From JAAXTT01 sp964530215 (GTDB lineage Bacteria > Bacillota > Desulfotomaculia > Desulfotomaculales > Desulfocucumaceae): DNA of 7,470 nt. How positions within the stretch are numbered: position 1 is the first letter of the stretch; each line of letters opens with the position of its first letter. Location of the stretch: contig CAZHAJ010000088.1 of assembly GCA_964530215.1 (NCBI GenBank), positions 1-7,470 of the forward strand. Reading direction: 5' to 3'. Shown here piece by piece: positions 1-4,939 of the stretch. The translations under genes and the position numbers were made by a program. The notes below the pieces were generated by a model that was given only the letters and a program-made list of their open reading frames with translations, was not told the origin of the DNA and searched no databases.

Positions 1-525
1 TTTCTTTTCCAAGTTTTCCAAAGCAAATTTTGCGGCTACCTTTCCTTGAAACGGGTCGATAAAACATGCTCTAAAAGCAAATTGCTTACGAACTCCATCA
101 TCCACTGTTACTTTTGGACTGGTGCCTGTTCCGGTAATTATAACCACACCACTGTCGTTTGCCAATTTGGTCACCGGAATGGTTGTTTTTGAGGTAACAG
201 AACCAACAATTGCAGAAACTCCGTCTTGTGAAATAAGCTTATCGGCTGCATTTACAGCTTCCGTTGCATCGTTGCGGTCATCTGCAGTTATCAGCTCTAT
301 ATTGAAGTCACCCACTTTATTGTCTCTTTCCTCAACTGCCATTTTTGCACCGTTTACAGCTGATTCACCAAAAGTTTTAACATCTCCTGTCAAAGGTGCC
401 ATCAAACCGATTTTTATTGTATTGGGGTCATCAGCTGACTTACCACCACCACAACCGACGGCAAGCAAAGAAACACTTAGTACCAGTACAGCCAACATTA
501 TAAACTTGATAGATTTAATGCGCAT
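1..525 (-). CDS. Branched-chain amino-acid ABC transporter substrate-binding lipoprotein (LivJ/LivK type), N-terminal 175 residues, cut by the window edge
   Basis: This is the extracellular solute-binding component of a Liv-type (HAAT family) ABC importer. It would capture leucine, isoleucine, valine or a related amide or amino acid and deliver it to a membrane permease. The translation begins with a lysine-bearing n-region and a hydrophobic stretch (about residues 8-22). It then reaches a lipobox ending AVGC with the lipidated Cys at 25, followed by a Gly-rich linker. The mature domain starts with IKIGLMAPLTG (37-47), the first strand of the type I periplasmic-binding fold. Other family hallmarks are GSVTS (108-112), the ITGTGTSP strand-turn (130-137) and FRACFIDPFQG (151-161). 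The start is ATG at 525-523 with GAGGAGGT at 531-538, five bases upstream. The family is usually about 380-400 residues, so a little under half is present; the rest and the expected permease/ATPase genes lie off the left edge. Specificity cannot be read from this part. The family call is firm. Confidence 0.93.
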   Translation of the reverse strand, partial: MRIKSIKFIMLAVLVLSVSLLAVGCGGGKSADDPNTIKIGLMAPLTGDVKTFGESAVNGAKMAVEERDNKVGDFNIELITADDRNDATEAVNAADKLISQDGVSAIVGSVTSKTTIPVTKLANDSGVVIITGTGTSPKVTVDDGVRKQFAFRACFIDPFQGKVAAKFALENLEKK

Positions 526-591
526 ATAAAACCTCCTCAAAATTTTTATACTAAAAAAATTTGCTTTGCAAACTTGCCCCCTCTCTCTTTT

Positions 592-620
592 TCTGTATGT
601 AGAAACGTTTTTAATTTCAA
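592..620 (-). promoter_or_regulatory. Tentative promoter for the binding-protein gene
   Basis: Read on the minus strand there is TTGAAA (615-620), a 17-base spacer and TACAGA (592-597). The -35 is good and the -10 is poor (3 of 6). It lies about 70 bases upstream of the start codon. The surrounding spacer is AT-rich with a purine run, and other weak combinations exist, so this is only the best of several candidates. Confidence 0.25.
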
Positions 621-683
621 CATTTTTTATTAAAATCCTTCTTAAAAACTAAACAATTAATTTAAAACACCACAAAGTTAACA

Positions 684-713
684 ACGCTGAGTTTTACAAC
701 CACAACCCAGCGT
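684..713 (-). terminator. Possible weak terminator or RNA hairpin downstream of the methyltransferase gene
   Basis: On the minus strand ACGCTGGGTT (713-704) can pair with AACTCAGCGT (693-684), giving a 10-bp stem with one G-U wobble and a 10-base loop. The wobble becomes an A-C mismatch on the other strand, so the structure is better on the minus-strand RNA. It lies about 40 bases past the methyltransferase stop. The sequence after it is T-rich but has no clean U tract, so termination is only a guess. Confidence 0.35.
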
Positions 714-752
714 ATGCTCAAAATATCAATCAAACCAATTGGTTTTAAATAT

Positions 753-1493
753 TTACCTTAATGTAGCCACGTAAAAATGTCTTTTGCTAGCCTCGTCAGG
801 CTTATCAAAGGTAAAGGCATCAAAAACTGCTAAGGGAATAAAACCCACTTCCTGTAGCAGGTTAAAAACTAAATGTGGTTCATAACCTCTTTCCTGATGA
901 TGTTCTTTAAACTTCACGTAGTTATTGCCCTTCTTTATAAAACAGGTTAAATCTATAGTCCAAACCGAAGCTTCCTCAGCGTAAAGGGTATTATATATAA
1001 TGGTAGCTTTTTCATCTTCTATTATTATGGGTTTGTCACAGGTTTGTCCTACCCACTTAACCGTGTTAAGATCAAAGATAAACAGCCCGTTTTCAACGAG
1101 ATTTATTGATGTTTTAACAAATACATCCTTCAGATCCTCGGAGCTCATCATATAGTTAAGTCCGTCATGAAAGCAAGTCACCAAATCAACAGGTTCATCC
1201 AATACAAAACTTCTGATGTCACCCAAATAAAAGTCTATTGACAGATGTTTATCTTTTGCTTTATTGATAGCCCGTTGGATCATTTGGAGCGATATGTCCA
1301 CTCCTTTTGCTACATATCCTCGTCTAGCCATTGGTATTATTGTATTTCCAGTACCACATGCCAGATCCAATACGCTTTTGGGATAAAACCCGAATTTCTT
1401 GACTATTTCTTCGGTATAATCCGCCCAACCTTCAAAATCTACACCTGATACCAGATAATCATAGATTTCAGCTAAGCCTCCGTATTCTTCCAA
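753..1493 (-). CDS. Class I SAM-dependent methyltransferase, YqeM-like
   Basis: This 246-residue soluble protein has the Rossmann-like fold of class I methyltransferases and should transfer a methyl group from S-adenosylmethionine to an unknown acceptor. Motif I is VLDLACGTGN (41-50). The acidic residue ending strand 2 is D66 in GVDIS. Motif II is GDIRSF (91-96), and the strand-4 region reads DLVTCFHDGLNY (103-114). The N-terminal GLAEIYDYL and the TCF-D-LNY signature resemble Bacillus YqeM-type proteins, whose substrate is not known. The start is a TTG (1493-1491) rather than ATG; it is chosen because GAGGTGAT lies at 1497-1504 and no in-frame ATG precedes the conserved N-terminus. The gene follows adk on the same strand, but a strong hairpin sits between them, so its transcription may depend on read-through or a promoter inside adk. 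The superfamily is certain; the substrate cannot be called. Confidence 0.9.
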   Translation of the reverse strand: MEEYGGLAEIYDYLVSGVDFEGWADYTEEIVKKFGFYPKSVLDLACGTGNTIIPMARRGYVAKGVDISLQMIQRAINKAKDKHLSIDFYLGDIRSFVLDEPVDLVTCFHDGLNYMMSSEDLKDVFVKTSINLVENGLFIFDLNTVKWVGQTCDKPIIIEDEKATIIYNTLYAEEASVWTIDLTCFIKKGNNYVKFKEHHQERGYEPHLVFNLLQEVGFIPLAVFDAFTFDKPDEASKRHFYVATLR

Positions 1494-1496
1494 GGA

Positions 1497-1504
1497 ATCA
1501 CCTC
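1497..1504 (-). promoter_or_regulatory. Ribosome binding site fixing the TTG start of the methyltransferase
   Basis: GAGGTGAT on the minus strand matches the complement of the 16S rRNA 3' end over eight bases. GAGG ends seven bases before TTG at 1493-1491. The site begins only eight bases after the end of the adk hairpin. Confidence 0.8.
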
Positions 1505-1512
1505 AAACCCTC

Positions 1513-1548
1513 TAAATAAATAAACCCCATATGGGGTTTATTTATTTA
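1513..1548 (-). terminator. Perfect 36-bp palindrome overlapping the adk stop codon, acting as adk terminator
   Basis: The 18-base arms (1513-1530 and 1531-1548) are exactly complementary and centred on CCCCATATGGGG. On the minus strand the GC core is preceded by A-rich and followed by T-rich sequence (TTTATTTATTTA), the form of an intrinsic terminator. The adk TAA codon (1540-1538) lies inside the structure, so a ribosome finishing adk would cover one arm. The methyltransferase ribosome site begins just after it. Confidence 0.75.
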
Positions 1549-2182
1549 ATTCAGCCAGTATATCCTGCAACACCTGATTAATGTCTTGATCTCCGTTCAC
1601 CTCAAGCAAACAACCCTTCTCATTGTAATACTCTATCAGGGGCTGGGTTTTTTCCTGATATGCTTTCAGTCTTGTTTCAACTGACTCCTTATTATCATCT
1701 GAACGCTGATACAGCTCACCGCCGCAGCTATCACATTTCCCCTCTACCGTGGGAGCGTTAAACATTATATGATAAGAAGCACCACATCCTCTGCATACCC
1801 TGCGGCCGGTGAGACGCTCCATTAACTTTTCCAAAGGAACAATGATATTTATTACCCCATCAAGTTTGATATCCAGCTGGCTTAAAGTAGCATCTAAAGC
1901 TTTAGCCTGCCCCACTGTCCTGGGGAATCCGTCCAGTAAGAAGCCTTTATTGCAATCTGTACGGGATAGCCTATCTTTAACCATACCGATAACCACTTCA
2001 TCAGGTACCAACTGCCCCTTGTCCATATATTCTTTGGCTTTTTTTCCCATTTCGGTGCCCTCTTTTATGGCATTTCTGAACATATCACCGGTTGAAACAT
2101 GGACGATATCAAGCTCCTTAATCAGCACCTCTGCCTGGGTTCCTTTCCCCGCCCCGGGTGGTCCCATTATTAACAAGTTCAA
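1538..2182 (-). CDS. adk: Adenylate kinase, zinc-LID type
   Basis: This cytoplasmic enzyme interconverts ATP + AMP and two ADP. Its 214 residues match the usual long form (about 214-217). Visible parts are the P-loop GPPGAGKGT (7-15), TGDMFR of the AMP site (31-36), the DGFPRT motif (84-89), the LID region from about 126 to 163 opening with TGRR, and QRSDD (159-163). Four cysteines in the LID, Cys130/Cys133 and Cys150/Cys153, form the structural Zn site typical of Gram-positive enzymes. The start is TTG (2182-2180) with AGGAGG at 2191-2196. Starting at the next in-frame ATG (codon 6) would remove strand 1 just before the P-loop, so TTG is preferred. In most Firmicutes adk lies between secY and map in the ribosomal spc operon. 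Here it stands alone behind its own promoter, so it may be a second or relocated copy. Confidence 0.97.
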   Translation of the reverse strand: MNLLIMGPPGAGKGTQAEVLIKELDIVHVSTGDMFRNAIKEGTEMGKKAKEYMDKGQLVPDEVVIGMVKDRLSRTDCNKGFLLDGFPRTVGQAKALDATLSQLDIKLDGVINIIVPLEKLMERLTGRRVCRGCGASYHIMFNAPTVEGKCDSCGGELYQRSDDNKESVETRLKAYQEKTQPLIEYYNEKGCLLEVNGDQDINQVLQDILAELNK

Positions 2183-2190
2183 ATAAAACC

Positions 2191-2196
2191 CCTCCT
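2191..2196 (-). promoter_or_regulatory. Ribosome binding site fixing the TTG start of adk
   Basis: AGGAGG on the minus strand is eight bases upstream of TTG at 2182-2180. The resulting N-terminus MNLLIMGPPGAGKGT aligns with known adenylate kinases without gaps. Confidence 0.8.
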
Positions 2197-2226
2197 AAAA
2201 ACTCATGTATATTTGGCATCCCAAGT

Positions 2227-2255
2227 ATTATATCATGGCAGGGGTATATTTAGAA
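2227..2255 (-). promoter_or_regulatory. adk promoter with extended -10
   Basis: On the minus strand a perfect TATAAT (2232-2227) is preceded by TGA (2235-2233), forming a TGnTATAAT extended -10. The -35 region 17 bases upstream is poor (TTCTAA, 2255-2250), as is usual for extended -10 promoters. Transcription would start near 2220, leaving a leader of about 40 bases before adk. Confidence 0.7.
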
Positions 2256-2305
2256 CATCTGTGAATTCTTCATTGACACTGTATATACGTTTATTTTTCC
2301 CAAAG

Positions 2306-2351
2306 AGTAAAAACCACTTATTGCAGATGAATCTTCTGCTATAAGTGGTTT
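2306..2351 (-). terminator. Intrinsic terminator of the tRNA-Pro gene
   Basis: The arms 2311-2321 and 2341-2351 (AAACCACTTAT against ATAAGTGGTTT) pair over 11 bp. After one mismatch five more pairs form (2323-2327 with 2335-2339), around a 7-base loop. On the minus strand the stem is followed directly by a run of T (complement of the A run at 2309-2313). It lies 12 bases past the tRNA 3' end and separates the tRNA from the adk promoter. Confidence 0.85.
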
Positions 2352-2363
2352 AATATTTTCCCT

Positions 2364-2440
2364 TGGTCGGGACGACACGACTTGAACGTGCGGCCTCACG
2401 GTCCCGAACCGTGCGCTCTACCAAACTGAGCTACGTCCCG
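2364..2440 (-). tRNA. tRNA-Pro, anticodon CGG
   Basis: The minus strand folds into a 77-base cloverleaf. The acceptor stem CGGGACG pairs fully with CGTCCCG. The D stem is GCTC/GAGC around a 9-base loop. The anticodon stem CACGG/CCGTG encloses TTCGGGA, with U33, anticodon CGG (2406-2404) and G37. A 5-base variable loop and the T arm GCACG-TTCAAGT-CGTGT follow, with one G-U pair. The discriminator is A and CCA is encoded (2366-2364). It reads the proline codon CCG; U-starting tRNA-Pro can usually also read CCG, so this is an extra species suggesting the genome is not extremely AT-rich. It is a single-gene unit with its own promoter and terminator. Confidence 0.97.
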
Positions 2441-2461
2441 TTACAATGCTTCCCAGACTAA

Positions 2462-2490
2462 ATTATGCAATACATGAATATATAAGTCAA
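2462..2490 (-). promoter_or_regulatory. tRNA-Pro promoter
   Basis: On the minus strand TTGACT (2490-2485), an exact 17-base spacer and CATAAT (2467-2462) match the vegetative sigma consensus at 5 of 6 positions each. Initiation near 2455 leaves a short leader before the mature tRNA 5' end at 2440. This is the best-matching minus-strand promoter in the window, fitting a stable RNA gene. Confidence 0.85.
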
Positions 2491-2551
2491 GCAGTTTAGC
2501 TACATCAAACGTTAATTAACATTGACGGATAAAACTTCAATCCCCGGACAA

Positions 2552-2557
2552 TATAAT
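2552..2557 (+). promoter_or_regulatory. Probable -10 element for murE
   Basis: A perfect TATAAT lies 66 bases before the murE ATG, but nothing resembling TTGACA lies 16-18 bases upstream. A TTGACG at 2522-2527 is 24 bases away, too far for standard spacing. The element may be a weak or activator-dependent promoter, or an accident of AT-rich sequence. It points away from the tRNA promoter, so the region 2441-2623 would be a divergent control region. Confidence 0.4.
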
Positions 2558-2603
2558 AAAACATATTTCTATATTTGCTGCCTATCTAGTGTTATCAGTT
2601 CAT

Positions 2604-2609
2604 AAGGAG
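2604..2609 (+). promoter_or_regulatory. Ribosome binding site of murE with unusually long spacing
   Basis: AAGGAG ends 14 bases before ATG at 2624, against a usual 5-9. No in-frame start codon lies closer to it. The encoded N-terminus MKLIELI fits MurE proteins, so ATG 2624 is kept, with translation perhaps less efficient. Confidence 0.55.
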
Positions 2610-2623
2610 CGCAGTTAAATAAT

Positions 2624-4093
2624 ATGAAACTCATAGAGCTTATAAAAAATCTTGACATATTGGAGTTTTATGGTAATACCCATCGGGAAGTAAGCGGAAT
2701 AGCGTACCACTCAGACCAGGTTAAAGAAAACTATATTTTCGTAGCCATCAAAGGATATAAAACAGATGGACATCATTATATAAATGATGCCGTGGCAAAA
2801 GGTGCCGGTGTTATTGTATTTCATGAAAATATTGAAATAATGCCAAACATTACCTTGATTAAGGTGGCAAACACACGAACCGCATTAAGCACAATATCCG
2901 CAAATTTCTATAATAATCCTTCACATAGCTTAAAAATAATTGGGATCACCGGTACTAACGGAAAAACCACCACAACTTATTTATTAAAAACGATGTTAGA
3001 TATTTCAAATATAAAGACTGCAACAATAGGAACTTTAGGGGTAAATATTAACGGACAATATACTTTTACATCCCATACAACCCCTGAGTCACCCGAACTT
3101 CATAAAGCACTTAGAGCCGCAGTCCAGACAAAGGTTAAAGTTTGTATTATCGAAGTATCTTCTCACTCACTGCAGTTATCCAGGGTGAATGACTGCTGTT
3201 TTAATATGGCAATATTCACAAATCTTACCCATGAACACCTGGATTTTCATGGAAATTTGGAAAGTTATTATAACACAAAAAAACAGCTGTTTTATAAAAC
3301 CACCGGTTTCAATATTGTTAATGTTGACGATTTCTTTGGAAATAGACTGATTAAAGAAATCAATAGTTTGGACGCAGATATCTTGACTTATGGAGTTAAC
3401 AGACCGGCAGATATATATGCCAATAAAATTGTTACCTTGGATAAGGCCAGCATGTTCCAGCTAAATACACCTAAGGGAAAAACTCACGTAACCATAAACA
3501 TTCCCGGGATATTTAATATTTACAATAGCCTAGCAGCTGCAGCATGCGGATATGCTCTAGGCTTAAAAATTGCTCAAATAAAAAGAGGTCTTGAGGCTGT
3601 TAAAGGCATACCTGGAAGATTTGAGTCAATAAAAACCAACAAAGAAATTCATATTATTATTGATTTTGCCCACACCCCGGACGGTTTTGATAAGCTGCTA
3701 GGAACAATAAGCAAGTTTACCAAAGGCAGAATAATACTAGTGTTTGGTTGTGTGGGAGAAAGGGATCCTTCAAAAAGAGGTGTTATGGGGAGAATTGCCG
3801 AGAAATATTGCGATTTATGCATACTAACCACAGATAACTGTCGCTCCGAAAATCCTGTAGATATAATTGAAGACATAAAACGCGGCTTTATAAACAAAAA
3901 TAATTATATTGAAATCCTTGACCGAGCCGAAGCAATAAGATATGCAATTGCAAACAGCCGTAAGTACGATACGGTAATAATAACAGGCAAAGGTCATGAT
4001 AAAAGGCAAATTATAGGCAACAATGTTATGCCTTTTGATGAAAAAGAAGTAATTTTGAAAGCCTTAAAAGAAATAGGTGAAAATCCCGGCTGA
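2624..4093 (+). CDS. murE: MurE-type UDP-MurNAc-tripeptide ligase with altered substrate-pocket motifs
   Basis: Mur ligases of this type add the third peptide residue (meso-diaminopimelate or lysine) to UDP-MurNAc-L-Ala-D-Glu in the cytoplasm, using ATP. The 489-residue length is normal. The order of parts is: N-terminal UDP-binding domain (1-103), P-loop GTNGKTTT (110-117), the EVSSHSL segment (177-183), HLDFHG (205-210), and YYNTKKQLF with K219 at the carbamylated-lysine position. Then come GIPGRFE (328-334), FAHTPD (348-353), GERDPSKR (378-385), DNCR (404-407) and GKGHD (455-459). The Arg of the DNPR-like motif (R407) favours diaminopimelate over lysine. However, the usual Pro is Cys406, and the usual GKGHE Glu, which contacts the diaminopimelate in E. 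coli MurE (E468), is Asp459. No other cell-wall gene is adjacent, so this may be a second, divergent MurE or a MurE-like amino-acid ligase. The family is certain; the exact substrate is less so. Confidence 0.9.
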   Translation: MKLIELIKNLDILEFYGNTHREVSGIAYHSDQVKENYIFVAIKGYKTDGHHYINDAVAKGAGVIVFHENIEIMPNITLIKVANTRTALSTISANFYNNPSHSLKIIGITGTNGKTTTTYLLKTMLDISNIKTATIGTLGVNINGQYTFTSHTTPESPELHKALRAAVQTKVKVCIIEVSSHSLQLSRVNDCCFNMAIFTNLTHEHLDFHGNLESYYNTKKQLFYKTTGFNIVNVDDFFGNRLIKEINSLDADILTYGVNRPADIYANKIVTLDKASMFQLNTPKGKTHVTINIPGIFNIYNSLAAAACGYALGLKIAQIKRGLEAVKGIPGRFESIKTNKEIHIIIDFAHTPDGFDKLLGTISKFTKGRIILVFGCVGERDPSKRGVMGRIAEKYCDLCILTTDNCRSENPVDIIEDIKRGFINKNNYIEILDRAEAIRYAIANSRKYDTVIITGKGHDKRQIIGNNVMPFDEKEVILKALKEIGENPG

Positions 4094-4101
4094 ACTCATA
4101 G

Positions 4102-4578
4102 CTAAATTGAGATAAAAAACCAGATAATCATAACACCCTGCACCAGTATTTTAAAAGCCATAGATCCAATAATGCCCACCAAGGAGCCAATGCCCGATCT
4201 TACCGCCTCATTTAAAGGCTTCCGGACCAAAAGTTCTCCAGCTATCGCTCCCACAAAAGGTCCGAAAATGATACCGGGTGGTCCCATAAAAATTACACCA
4301 AAAAAAATTCCTGCCAAACTGCCCCAGACAGCATGTCTGGAACCACCATATTTTCTGACACCCCATATATTTGCTACGTAATCAATTAAGAAAACCATTG
4401 CCACTGCCATCCCCTGCCATAGGAAAAAACTAAATGACAGATTTGAAAACCCTGTGAAAAATCCATAGATAAGCATACCAAACCATATTAATGGTGCACC
4501 AGGCAGAATGGGTAATATAGTTCCTGCCATGCCGGCAACAAAAAATATCAATGCCAGAATAAAGCCCAGATATTCCAT
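4102..4578 (-). CDS. DUF456 family integral membrane protein
   Basis: This 158-residue, very hydrophobic protein has about five or six membrane segments (roughly 3-24, 27-43, 50-70, 84-99, 101-118 and 129-157). Family-like features are the early LPILPG turn (22-27) and the glycine-rich MGPPGIIFGPFVGAIAGELL region (98-117) followed by a basic loop. A second short cytoplasmic-type loop, VRKYGGSRH, is at 74-82. DUF456 proteins are widespread in bacteria and no biochemical role is established, so none is assigned. The start is ATG (4578-4576) with AAGGAGG at 4586-4592, seven bases upstream. The gene runs convergently into murE: the two stop codons are separated by only 8 bases and no hairpin terminator is seen between them, so the transcripts probably overlap. 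It diverges from the Feo operon, leaving 132 bases for both promoters; no convincing promoter for this gene was found. Confidence 0.85.
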   Translation of the reverse strand: MEYLGFILALIFFVAGMAGTILPILPGAPLIWFGMLIYGFFTGFSNLSFSFFLWQGMAVAMVFLIDYVANIWGVRKYGGSRHAVWGSLAGIFFGVIFMGPPGIIFGPFVGAIAGELLVRKPLNEAVRSGIGSLVGIIGSMAFKILVQGVMIIWFFISI

Positions 4579-4648
4579 TCAATCCCCTCCTTTAAGCCAT
4601 CAATTTATATTTTCCATTACAAACACATAAATCCTTCATCTTTTCATA

Positions 4649-4677
4649 TTGACAAAAGTTTATTGCAAATATATGAT
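4649..4677 (+). promoter_or_regulatory. Promoter of the feo operon
   Basis: A perfect TTGACA (4649-4654), a 17-base spacer and TATGAT (4672-4677, 5 of 6) form the strongest protein-gene promoter in the window. Initiation near 4684 would fall inside the Fur box, giving a leader of about 27 bases before feoA. Confidence 0.85.
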
Positions 4678-4694
4678 ATTGATAATCATTCTCA
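4674..4694 (+). promoter_or_regulatory. Fur box overlapping the feo promoter
   Basis: The 19 bases 4675-4693 (GATATTGATAATCATTCTC) match the classical Fur consensus GATAATGATAATCATTATC at 17 positions. In the 7-1-7 description, TGATAATCATTCTCA (4680-4694) matches at 14 of 15 and an overlapping unit at 4674-4688 at 13 of 15, six bases apart. The site covers the 3' part of the -10 and the likely start point, so iron-loaded Fur should block RNA polymerase. This predicts induction of feoA, feoB and the downstream small gene by iron limitation. Confidence 0.88.
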
Positions 4695-4698
4695 ATGT

Positions 4699-4705
4699 GG
4701 AGGTG
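4699..4705 (+). promoter_or_regulatory. Ribosome binding site that fixes the feoA start
   Basis: GGAGGTG is followed by ATG at 4711, with seven bases between GGAGG and the start. The reading frame is open further upstream to a TTG at 4663, but that codon lies between the -35 and -10 of the promoter and cannot be in the transcript. Confidence 0.85.
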
Positions 4706-4710
4706 TTAGT

Positions 4711-4929
4711 ATGACGATGGACGGTGCCAGAAGAGGACAGTCTTTTCGTATTATTGATATACCAAATGATAATATCAGAACTCAGGCAATACGTTTCGGC
4801 ATAACCGAGGGTGCGCAGGTAACTTGTGAAGAAGTAATACCGGCCGGACCGGTTGTAATTAGAAGAAACAACCAATTATTGGCTTTGGGTAGAGGCTTAG
4901 CAAGACAAATATCAATTGAGTTAACTTGA
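4711..4929 (+). CDS. feoA: Ferrous iron transport protein A
   Basis: FeoA is a small cytoplasmic protein with an SH3-like beta-barrel that assists FeoB in Fe(II) uptake, probably by contacting its cytoplasmic domain. The 72 residues are the normal size. The family pattern is visible: a first strand QSFRIIDIP (10-18), IRTQAIRFGITEGAQVTC (22-39) corresponding to the usual R-R-L-x-x-L/F-G-I-x-x-G turn, PAGPVVIRRNNQLLALGRGLARQISIEL (44-71) with the Gly-Pro before a strand, and the small residues before the last strand. It is the first gene after the Fur-controlled promoter. Its TGA stop (4927-4929) overlaps the feoB ribosome site, so the two are translationally linked. ATG 4711 could be replaced by ATG 4717, but the ribosome-site spacing favours 4711. 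Confidence 0.93.
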   Translation: MTMDGARRGQSFRIIDIPNDNIRTQAIRFGITEGAQVTCEEVIPAGPVVIRRNNQLLALGRGLARQISIELT

Positions 4930-4934
4930 GGTGA
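4928..4934 (+). promoter_or_regulatory. Ribosome binding site of feoB, overlapping the feoA stop
   Basis: GAGGTGA overlaps the last two bases of the feoA TGA. The ATG at 4940 is eight bases past GAGG. A GTG in the same frame at 4931 is part of the ribosome site itself and is therefore not the start. Confidence 0.85.
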
Positions 4935-4939
4935 AACAA

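Noticed and set aside
122..529. Long plus-strand open frame opposite the binding-protein gene
   Set aside because: It is antisense to a clear LivJ-type lipoprotein with its own ribosome site; its translation is Ser/Ala-rich without recognisable domains and it has no ribosome site.
560..572. TTTGC-TTT-GCAAA hairpin upstream of the binding-protein gene
   Set aside because: A 5-bp stem in AT-rich DNA is expected by chance and has no further support.
601..616. CcpA (cre)-like sequence around GAAACGTTTTT
   Set aside because: It matches only the central part of the consensus (about 11 of 14, with misses in the conserved outer bases), too weak in AT-rich DNA.
1809..2186. Plus-strand open frame opposite adk
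   Set aside because: It mirrors the adk coding sequence, has no ribosome site, and the adk motifs on the other strand are unmistakable.
2522..2557. Standard promoter TTGACG...TATAAT before murE
   Set aside because: The spacing is 24 bases, well outside the 16-18 range, so only the -10 was kept as a tentative element.
4663..4710. Upstream TTG extension of feoA
   Set aside because: It would start inside the promoter, between -35 and -10, and adds residues encoded by the Fur box; the ribosome site points to ATG 4711.
4931..4939. GTG start for feoB
   Set aside because: The GTG is part of the GAGGTGA ribosome site for ATG 4940.
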